DNA of 64,000 bases, taken from contig CP136063.1 of the NCBI GenBank assembly GCA_032622095.1, positions 30,694,987 through 30,758,986 on the forward strand, in the 5' to 3' direction. Made by a program: the position numbers and the translations under genes. Origin of the DNA: Siphonodentalium dalli (lineage: Eukaryota > Mollusca > Scaphopoda > Gadilida > Siphonodentaliidae). This document shows positions 55,548 to 64,000 of this stretch, one piece after another (position 1 is the first letter of the stretch; every line of letters begins with the position of its first letter). The notes below the pieces were generated by a model. That model was not told the origin of the DNA, did not search any database, and was given only the letters and a program-made list of their open reading frames with translations.

Positions 55548-56401
55548 CAGGGACCAGCCTAGACCCTGATTTTCAGGGCGAAGTGACTTCTCCCCGTCAT
55601 AAAAATAGGGCGATGTAACGTTCTCCAGGGCGAAATGCATTCGTAAAATTGAAATTGGCCCGCACTATAGTCGCCTATACAAAGAAAATAGGAGAAATAT
55701 TTAAATTAAAATGATGAAACTAATGGTTCAAATGTGGAAACTTTATGTTCAAATCATCACTCTAATAACTATGAATAATGTTCAAACATAATTGTGAGAG
55801 AATGGTAGCATTTTATATAATAATTTCTGGAAGAACGGCATTTTTACAACTGCTTATGAATACAAAAAGAAATAAAAATTACAAAATGCTTATGAATACG
55901 AAAAAAATGCTAAAAAACGAAACAAAATCTTGAACATTCTCACTCATTAAAGGTCCCTAACATGGGTACAGATATTACTATGTTGCAAAAATGATTTTGT
56001 TCAAAGTTATTCTGGCGTTTACATAATTTAACAAGGGGGGATGATCTGATGTAAGGTGTAGAGTTGTAATCTTCAGGTGTGATAATCTCAAAATCACAAG
56101 TCTCTGGACACCTGACGATGTATTCACAGCTGTCTGCAATCAACACTCAGGTGTGAATGTGCTCCCAAATTGGATTAATACAGATGTTAATAGTAACTAT
56201 GGTGTTATTTACGACAGTGTCAATGGATTACTGGGTTCAATCAATGTTGGCAGTAAATTAGGGTGGATATTTTGACGATTTTCGTTGGTCAACTTCGGAA
56301 ATTTCAGGGCGACTTAAACTTCGCCCGGCTGCAAAATTAGGGCGAAGTGAGCAAACATAGGGAGACTTCTTTGCCCACGTCGCCTTCTCGGCTGGTCCCT
56401 G
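55548..56401. mobile_element. Non-autonomous hAT-like element, 854 bp, inside the 39-bp array
   Basis: The left end is CAGGGACCAGCCTAGACCCT and the right end, read inward, is CAGGGACCAGCCGAGAAGGC. The flanks GCAGACAG (55540-55547) and GCAGACGG (56402-56409) agree at 7 of 8 bases, a slightly decayed target duplication lying in a monomer. It is the same family as 49367-50263, in the opposite orientation. No transposase is encoded. Confidence 0.9.
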
Positions 56402-56754
56402 GCAGACGGATGTCATTTCATACAATACGAACAGCTTGATCCAGACAGATGTCATTTCATACAATACGAACAGATTGATGCAGACATGTCATTTCATACG
56501 ATACAAACAGCTTGATGCAGACAGATGTCATTTAATACGATACGAACAGCTTGATGCAGACAGATGTCATTTCATACAATACGAACAGCTTGATGCAGAC
56601 ATGTCATTTCATACGATACGAACAGCTTGATGCAGACAGATGTCATTTCATACAATACGAACAGCTTGATGCAGACAGATGTCATTTCATACGATACGAA
56701 CAGCTTGATGCAGACAGATGTCATTTCATACGATATGCACAACTTGATTGAGAC
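56402..56754 (+). repeat. 39-bp minisatellite, right block (about 9 units)
   Basis: Same monomers as 55277-55547. Some are 35 bp because GACAGATGTC is reduced to GACATGTC. The last unit (CATATGCACAACTTGATTGA) passes into a single 56-bp progenitor of the 57-bp family at about 56747-56802. Confidence 0.92.
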
Positions 56755-57052
56755 GGATGTCAATGGAACTGATATTCGTACTCTGATTTTGGGCGATTCT
56801 GAGAGTTCACAGTATAGCATTTGTGTTACTGCCTACGAACGATGTCAGAAAGTGACCCTGAACATGAAAACGACGATGATCTACATGCTGTGGAGGAACA
56901 TGTGCCTGTGTAAAATACAGAAGATGCCTTTGAGGGCTTGTGTTTCAATATTGGTCCATATTTGCAACAACCAGAGGCTGACAAAGAGCAGTCACAATGC
57001 GCACAGAGACCTGAAATTGATTAACAGCATCAACAATCAATCAAATTATTAA
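56747..57052 (+). pseudogene. Paralogous flank (copy 1) of the minisatellite locus, coding-like
   Basis: From GGATGTCAATGGAACTGATA on, this is paralogous to 62001-62297. One frame reads EHENDDDLHAVEEHVPV, a stop, then FEGLCFNIGPYLQQPEAD and QRPEID before TAA. The same frame in copy 2 reads GLRFNIGPYLQQPEAD, so the residues are kept. Another frame is open for 141 codons (56627-57052). It looks like the remains of a transposon-type or host exon; I do not recognise the family. 57053-57331 shows no structure except a short TATATA run. Confidence 0.45.
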
Positions 57053-57331
57053 TGGCTGCTATTTCCGCATTACATTGGAAGATGCCGATGAGAAGTGTCT
57101 GTTAAAAATGGTGGGAAAACAGAATTTTCTGTTCTCAAGGACTCAAAACAATAAAACTGTTTTACCCAATTTCAAAACAAAACAACAGCAAGGACAAACT
57201 GATACAAAAAATCAACAATTTCCTTGAAGATAAACAGCTTGGATTTTCCCCCACAGACCGTGGCCATACATATATATATATGGCCAGCTCCAAGCTCCAT
57301 GTCATTTCATATAATACGCACAGCTTGATGC

Positions 57332-60300
57332 AGACGGATGTCAATGGAACTGATATTCGTACTTGTGATTTTGGGTGGTTCTGAGAGTAGACGGATGTCA
57401 ATGGAACTGAGATTTGTACTCGTGATTTTGGGTGGTTCTGAGAGTAGACGGATGTCAATGGAACTGATATTCGTACTCGTGATTTTGGGTGGTTCTGAGA
57501 GTAGACGGATGTCAATGGAACTGAGATTTATACTCGTGATTTTGGGTGGTTCTGAGAGTAGACGGATGTCAATGAAACTGATATTCGTACTCGTGATTTT
57601 GGGTGGTTCTGAGAGTAGACGGATGTCAATGGAACTGATATTCGTACTCGTGATTTTGGGTGGTTCTGAGAGTAGACGGATGTCAATGGAACTGATATTC
57701 GTACTCGTGATTTTGGGTGGTTCTGAGAGTAGACGGATGTCAATGGAACTGATATTCGTACTCGTGATTTTGGGTGGTTCTGAGAGTAGACGGATGTCAA
57801 TGGAACTGATATTCGTACTCGTGATTTTGGGTGGTTCTGAGAGTAGACGGATGTCAATGGAACTGATATTCGTATTTGTGATTTTGGGTGGTTCTGAGAG
57901 TAGACGGATGTCAATGGAACTGAGATTCGTACTCGTGATTTTGGGTGATTCTGAGAGTAGACGGATGTCAATGGAACTGATATTCGTACTCGTGATTTTG
58001 GGTGGTTCTGCGAGTAGACGGATGTCAATGGAACTGATATTCGTACTTGTGATTTTGGGTGGTTCTGAGAGTAGACGGATGTCAATGGAACTGATATTCG
58101 TACTCGTGATTTTGGATGGTTCTGAGAGTAGACGGATGTCAATGGAACTGAGATTCGTACTCGTGATTTTGGGTGGTTCTGAGAGTAGACGGATGTCAAT
58201 GGAACTGATATTCGTACTCGTGATTTTGGGTGGTTCTGAGAGTAGACGGATGTCAATGGAACTGATATTCGTATTTGTGATTTTGGGTGGTTCTGAGAGT
58301 AGACGGATGTCAATGGAACTGAGATTCGTACTCGTGATTTTGGGTGGTTCTGAGAGTAGACGGATGTCAATGGAACTGAGATTCGTATTTGTGATTTTGG
58401 GTGGTTCTGAGAGTAGACGGATGTCAATGGAACTAAGATTCGTACTCGTGATTTTGGGTGGTTCTGAGAGTAGACGGATGTCAATGGAACTGATATTTTA
58501 CTCGTGATTTTGGGTGGTTCTGAGAGTAGATGGATGTCAATGGAACTGATATTCGTACTCGTGATTTTGGATGGTTCTGAGAGTAGACGGATGTCAATGG
58601 AACTGATATTCGTACTCGTGATTTTGGGTGGTTCTGAGAGTAGACGGATGTCAATGGAACTGATATTCGTACTCGTGATTTTGGGTGGTTCTGAGAGTAG
58701 ACGGATGTCAATGGAACTGATATTCGTACTCGTGATTTTGGGTGGTTCTGAGAGTAGACGGATGTCAATGGAACTGATATTCGTACTCGTGATTTTGGGT
58801 GGTTCTGAGAGTAGACGGATGTCAATGGAACTGATATTCGTACTTGTGATTTTGGGTGGTTCTGAGAGTAGACGGATGTCAATGGAACTGATATTCGTAC
58901 TCGTGATTTTGGATGGTTCTGAGAGTAGACGGATGTCAATGGAACTGATATTTGTACTCGTGATTTTGGGTGGTTCTGAGAGTAGACGGATGTCAATGGA
59001 ACTGAGATTCGTACTCGTGATTTTGGGTGGTTCTGAGAGTAGACGGATGTCAATGGAACTGATATTCGTACTCGTGATTTTGGGTGGTTCTGAGAGGAGA
59101 CGGATGTCAATGGAACTGATATTCGTACTCTTGATTTTGGGTGGTTCTGAGAGTAGACGGATGTCAATGGAACTGATATTCGTACTCGTGATTTTGGGTG
59201 GTTCTGAGAGGAGACGGATGTCAATGGAACTGATATTCGTACTCTTGATTTTGGGTGGTTCTGAGAGTAGACGGAGGTCAATGGAACTGATATTCGTACT
59301 TGTGATTTTGGGTGGTTCTGAATAGACGGATGTCAATGGAACTGATATTCGTACTCGTGATTTTGGGTGGTTCTGAGAGTAGACGGATGTCAATGGAACT
59401 GATATTCGTACTCGTGATTTTGGGTGGTTCTGAGAGTAGACGGATGTCAATGGAACTGAGATTCGTACTCGTGATTTTGGGTGGTTCTGAGAGTAGACGG
59501 ATGTCAATGGAACTGATATTCGTACTCGTGATTTTGGGTGGTTCTGAGAGTAGACGGATGTCAATGGAACTGATATTCGTACTCGTGATTTTGGGTGGTT
59601 CTGAGAGTAGACGGATGTCAATGGAACTGATATTCGTACTCGTGATTTTGGGTGGTTCTGAGAGTAGACGGATGTCAATGGAACTGATATTCGTACTCTT
59701 GATTTTGGGTGGTTCTGAGAGTAGACGGATGTCAATGGAACTGAGATTTGTACTCGTGATTTTGGGTGGTTCTGAGAGTAGACGGATGTCAATGGAACTG
59801 AGATTCGTACTCGTGATTTTGGGTGGTTCTGAGAGTAGACGGATGGCAATGGAACTGATATTCGTACTCGTGATTTTGGGTGGTTCTGAGAGTAGACGGA
59901 TGGCAATGGAACTGATATTCGTACTCGTGATTTTGGGTGGTTCTGAGAGTAGACGGATGTCAATGGAACTGATATTCGTACTCTTGATTTTGGGTGGTTC
60001 TGAGAGTAGACGGATGTCAATGGAACTGATATTCGTACTCTTGATTTTGGGTGGTTCTGAGAGTAGACGGATGTCAATGGAACTGAGATTCGTACTTGTG
60101 ATTTTGGGTGGTTCTGAGAGTAGACGGATGTCAATGGAACTGAGATTCGTACTCGTGATTTTGGGTGGTTCTGAGAGTAGACGGATGTCAATGGAACTGA
60201 GATTTGTACTCGTGATTTTGGATGGTTCTGAGAGTAGACGGATGTCAATGGAACTGATATTCGTACTTGTGATTTTGGGTGGTTCTGAGAGTAGACGGAT

Positions 60301-62050
60301 GTCAATGGAACTGATATTCGTACTCGTGATTTTGGGTGGTTCTGAGAGTAGACGGATGTCAATGGAACTGATATTCGTACTCGTGATTTTGGGTGGTTCT
60401 GAGAGGAGACGGATGTCAATGGAACTGATATTCGTACTCTTGATTTTGGGTGGTTCTGAGAGTAGACGGATGTCAATGGAACTGATATTCGTACTCGTGA
60501 TTTTGGGTGGTTCTGAGAGGAGACGGATGTCAATGGAACTGATATTCGTACTCTTGATTTTGGGTGGTTCTGAGAGTAGACGGAGGTCAATGGAACTGAT
60601 ATTCGTACTTGTGATTTTGGGTGGTTCTGAATAGACGGATGTCAATGGAACTGATATTCGTACTCGTGATTTTGGGTGGTTCTGAGAGTAGACGGATGTC
60701 AATGGAACTGATATTCGTACTCGTGATTTTGGGTGGTTCTGAGAGTAGACGGATGTCAATGGAACTGAGATTCGTACTCGTGATTTTGGGTGGTTCTGAG
60801 AGTAGACGGATGTCAATGGAACTGATATTCGTACTCGTGATTTTGGGTGGTTCTGAGAGTAGACGGATGTCAATGGAACTGATATTCGTACTCGTGATTT
60901 TGGGTGGTTCTGAGAGTAGACGGATGTCAATGGAACTGATATTCGTACTCGTGATTTTGGGTGGTTCTGAGAGTAGACGGATGTCAATGGAACTGATATT
61001 CGTACTCTTGATTTTGGGTGGTTCTGAGAGTAGACGGATGTCAATGGAACTGAGATTTGTACTCGTGATTTTGGGTGGTTCTGAGAGTAGACGGATGTCA
61101 ATGGAACTGAGATTCGTACTCTTGATTTTGGGTGGTTCTGAGAGTAGACGGATGGCAATGGAACTGATATTCGTACTCGTGATTTTGGGTGGTTCTGAGA
61201 GTAGACGGATGTCAATGGAACTGATATTCGTACTCTTGATTTTGGGTGGTTCTGAGAGTAGACGGATGTCAATGGAACTGATATTCGTACTCTTGATTTT
61301 GGGTGGTTCTGAGAGTAGACGGATGTCAATGGAACTGAGATTCGTACTTGTGATTTTGGGTGGTTCTGAGAGTAGACGGATGTCAATGGAACTGAGATTC
61401 GTACTCGTGATTTTGGGTGGTTCTGAGAGTAGACGGATGTCAATGGAACTGAGATTTGTACTCGTGATTTTGGATGGTTCTGAGAGTAGACGGATGTCAA
61501 TGGAACTGATATTCGTACTTGTGATTTTGGGTGGTTCTGAGAGTAGACGGATGTCAATGGAACTGATATTCGTACTCGTGATTTTGGGTGGTTCTGAGAG
61601 TAGACGGATGTCAATGGAACTGATATTCGTACTCGTGATTTTGGGTGGTTCTGAGAGTAGACGGATGTCAATGGAACTGATATTCGTACTCGTGATTTTG
61701 GGTGGTTCTGAGAGTAGACGGATGTCAATGGAACTGATATTCGTACTCGTGATTTTGGATGGTTCTGAGAGTAGACGGATGTCAATGGAACTGATATTCG
61801 TACTCGTGATTTTGGGTGGTTCTGAGAGTAGACGGATGTCAATGGAACTGAGATTCGTACTCTTGATTTTGGGTGGTTCTGAGAGTAGACGGATGTCAAT
61901 GGAACTGATATTCGTACTCGTGATTTTGGGTGGTTCTGAGAGTAGACGGATGTCAATGGAACTGAGATTCGTACTCGTGATTTTGGGTGGTTCTGAGAGT
62001 AGACGGATGTCAATGGAACTGATATTCGTACTCGTGATTTTGGGTGGTTC
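57332..62050 (+). repeat. 57-bp satellite array, about 82.9 monomers
   Basis: After allowing for a 1-bp deletion at about 58497 and 2-bp deletions at about 59321 and 60630, the phase fits 82 whole monomers plus a partial one. In one frame a monomer reads RMSMELIFVLVILGGSESR (19 codons); on the other strand YSQNHPKSRVRISVPLTSV. Variable sites include ATATTC/AGATTC, CTCGTG/CTTGTG/CTCTTG, GGGTGG/GGATGG and GAGAGT/GAGAGG. The single-copy paralogue at 56747 is 56 bp, lacking one base beside CTCTGATT. Because 57 is a multiple of three, long frames arise on both strands; I do not regard them as genes. Confidence 0.96.
59321..61938 (+). repeat. Higher-order repeat: two copies of a 23-monomer block
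   Basis: The same 2-bp deletion (TCTGAATAGACGG for TCTGAGAGTAGACGG) occurs at 59321 and 60630, 1,309 bp apart, which is 23 x 57 minus 2. The monomer variants that follow each marker run in almost the same order, including ATGGCAATGG monomers at 59844 and 59901 in the first block and 61153 in the second. This shows a block duplication of 23 monomers followed by a few changes. Confidence 0.85.
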
Positions 62051-62297
62051 GGACAGTTCACAGTATAGCATTTGTGTTACTGCCTACGAACGATGTCAGA
62101 AAGTGACCCTGAACATGAAAACGACGATGATCTACATGCTGTGGAGGAACATGAGCCTGTGTAAGAAGATACATTTGAGGGCTTGCGTTTCAATATTGGT
62201 CCATATTTACAACAACCAGAGGCTGACAAAGAGCAGTCACAATGCGCACAGAGACCTGAAATTGATTAACATCATCAACAATCAATCAAATTATTAA
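62051..62297 (+). pseudogene. Paralogous flank (copy 2) of the minisatellite locus
   Basis: GTTCACAGTATAGCATTTGT through ATCAATCAAATTATTAATG matches 56804-57054 with few differences (for example GTGTAAGAAGATACATTTGA for GTGTAAAATACAGAAGATGC). The coding-like frame keeps FNIGPYLQQPEADKEQSQ. 62298-62736 contains a short repeat of GTAGTGATAGAGTA(C/A)CCCC, three units at 62565-62650, and no gene. Confidence 0.55.
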
Positions 62298-62736
62298 TGA
62301 CGGTGGGAGTGTCTGTCAAACGGTGGAGAACTTGGGTGTGTAACAAGTACTAACAACACTTAGAGAATCGTTTAGGCACCATACATTCTTCTTCATTCTA
62401 CTCCTTCCTAAAAACAACCAGTGAGTGGAAGTTGGAACCGCCTCCAACAGTCGGTTGTGGAGATGATTGACACTGAATGTCTGAAGGATTTATATTGAAT
62501 ATGGATCATAATTTCTAGATGTTTGGTACCAGTGTCGTGGAATAGAATTTTGAGCATTGCTGGAGTAGTGATAGAGTACCCCCTGACCGTCCGGAGTAGT
62601 GATAGAGTAAACCCTGACTGCCCGGGGTAGTGATAGAGTACCCCCTGACCGTGGCACAATAACCTTGGATGACGAGACTTGAGTACTTCAGAACTCAATC
62701 GAAAGCCAAACAGAACAGAGATCATGTTAACTTACC

Positions 62737-62910
62737 TCTTGCTTTGTATATATTGTGACCTTATAAATGATATTGGCTTCCATTATTATTTCACTAAACC
62801 ATGGTCGTTTCTTACAATATTTTTTGGTCGTTTAGTATCATCTTGTCTGGTCATTTGCTTCAGATTTTCGACTGTGCTAGTAGAATGTTACATTCTTCCA
62901 ATTGGCATAG
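62737..62910. repeat. Right copy of the segment at 1131-1307
   Basis: Near-identical, same orientation, followed directly by the 56-bp array. Together with the following arrays it forms a direct repeat of roughly 0.7 kb, about 61.6 kb from its partner. Confidence 0.78.
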
Positions 62911-62931
62911 CGCCTAAATAATTTATCAGTT

Positions 62932-63218
62932 CCAAGCACCCAAACAAGTACATAATATGTCTTTAAAAGCGAACATATCATTTCAGTTTGGTCACCCAAA
63001 CAAGTACATAATATGTCTTTAAAAGCGAACATATCAGTTCAGTTCGGTCACCCATACAAGTACATAATATGTCTTTAAAAGCGAACATATCATTTCAGTT
63101 CGGTCACCCAAACAAGTACATAATATGTCTTTAAAAGCGAACATATCATTTCAGTTCGGTCACCCATACAAGTACATAATATGTCTTTAAAAGCGAACAT
63201 ATCATTTCAGTTCGGTCG
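62932..63218. repeat. 56-bp minisatellite, 5 copies (right copy)
   Basis: Units contain CACCCAAACAAGTACATA or CACCCATACAAGTACATA, ATGTCTTTAAAAGCGAAC and CATTTCAGTTCGGT. Private variants (GCGAACATATCA) are shared by all units here and absent from 1930-2215. Confidence 0.92.
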
Positions 63219-63420
63219 TGTTGTCCTACACAAACTCAAATGAGTAGGCTACTTAATTTTTTAATAAGAACAGTGTAAGCGTGCCGTCCACAAGCAATAT
63301 AAGAAATGAAGCTTGATTGTGACTTACAGACACTCTGCGTTACCCTGATACAGACACTCTGCGTTACCCTGATACAGACACTCTGCGTTACCCTGATACA
63401 GACACTGTTACCCCGATACT
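63219..63420. repeat. Right copy of 2216-2400, with GATACAGACA units
   Basis: TGTTGTCCTACACAAACTC through CTGATACAGACAC repeats, with 24-bp units GCGTTACCCTGATACAGACA (three to four). The CTTCTACCATTGATAGCGG layer of the left copy is absent. 63421-63740 shows no gene. Confidence 0.8.
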
Positions 63421-63740
63421 TGATTGTGACTTTCCTCGAGAAACCTTGCATTAAGTATAAATTAGTGAACGAATTAACAAAATAATTAGCCGAAATATTA
63501 GTTGTTCAAACCAGTTGATGAAAAGATAAAAACTATTATCGACTCAAGTGAGGGCGTATTTCAACCAAATGAAATATAAATAATCCATATGGAGAAATCA
63601 TTTTTTGAACAGTAATTTTATGCCAGCTATAAGCTGAATGTCAAAGTGTTTATCTGCACGGTTTGTTTATTAAATTATTGTCACTCGGAGACTTAGTTTT
63701 CTTCTTTCTGTTTGCACGATTCCTGAATCGACCAACATTA

Positions 63741-64000
63741 TTAACCCTTTCAGTGCCAGGTCAGATTTTTGTATCAAATGATATACCCTGTGTAAATGCA
63801 TTCTCATATATATGCGAGTCTATCAATAGATCGCCTCGCATATATAAGAGAATGGATAGTCCTAACAATCTTTCATCATTTGTTATTATTTTTTACAATT
63901 TTAATAAATTTTTCTTCTATTCTTTAACAGACTTATTTTGTAGGTTTAGTGCCAGGGAATCTTACGTTTGTCATGGGCATCAAAATTATTACTATGAATA
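63741..64000. mobile_element. TTAA element (family A, longer type), runs off the window
   Basis: TTAA at 63741-63744 is followed by CCCTTTCAGTGCCAGGTC and a hairpin core (63793-63858, decayed). From TTTAACAGACTTATTTTGTA onward it reads GTGCCAGGGAATCTTACG and ATGGGCATCAAAATTATTAC, as at 48305-48360, where the text continues further. The right end is outside the window. Confidence 0.75.

Noticed and set aside
57332-62050. 57-bp array frames as membrane or secreted repeat proteins
   Set aside because: Hydrophobic text appears in one frame only because of the monomer; frames break at the 1-bp and 2-bp deletions, and both strands are equally open.
4418-63760. TTAACCC strings as telomere-like repeats
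   Set aside because: They occur singly at element ends with CCCTTTGAG or CCCTTTACCC and a TTAA duplication, not as TTAGGG arrays.

Overview
This window is eukaryotic, intron-bearing and dominated by transposable elements and tandem repeats. Recognisable remnants are all animal-type: a thrombospondin type-1 module, a Myb/SANT-like exon, an L2/CR1-type LINE, an ISL2EU/Harbinger-type (DDE_Tnp_4) transposase, several hAT elements, and many short inverted-repeat elements with TTAA or TA target duplications. A SINE-like tail near 39,640 (a gttaaac-like motif followed by caaacaaacaa) recalls molluscan SINEs. A marine invertebrate, perhaps a mollusc, is my best guess; that is inference. I see no complete host gene, tRNA, rRNA or CRISPR.

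Layout. 1-4,925: hAT ends, a decayed thrombospondin module, 56-bp and other minisatellites, a 63-bp-arm palindrome and nested TTAA elements. 5,023-30,600: a DDE_Tnp_4 transposase pseudogene split in two by about 24.7 kb of a 36-bp satellite (249 + 144 + 269.75 monomers in three arrays). The monomer is itself transposase coding sequence (12 codons, SRALIREHI-P/L-AR), so the satellite grew inside the transposase gene and stays in frame. The two spacers between arrays are identical: each is an 85-bp copy of the transposase flank carrying a TTAA element. 30,600-37,050: transposase 3' debris, a 55-bp-arm palindrome, and a three-level nest (TTAA element, interrupted by a 3.4-kb hAT with a TTF-type zinc-finger gene, interrupted by a 1.2-kb hAT). 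37,050-43,130: an unknown duplicated exon, long G tracts, a SINE, a spliced-looking exon, a hAT transposase fragment and a foldback element. 43,130-53,120: a 162-bp array in which every unit carries a 68-nt mini-exon, a 37-bp array, a 78-bp array interrupted by a hAT element, and a duplicated Myb/SANT region into which TA-target foldback elements inserted. 53,120-55,240: L2-like LINE. 55,240-62,300: two paralogous segments in which adjacent minisatellites expanded reciprocally (39-bp in one, 57-bp in the other). 62,730-63,420 repeats the 1.1-2.4 kb region in the same orientation, about 61 kb away, and a TTAA element runs off the end.

There is no operon-like organisation. The biological story is evolutionary: transposons seed satellites, satellites and duplicates receive further transposons, and target-site duplications plus a paralogous empty site allow the order of many events to be read directly. 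The satellite born from a transposase reading frame is the most unusual feature.
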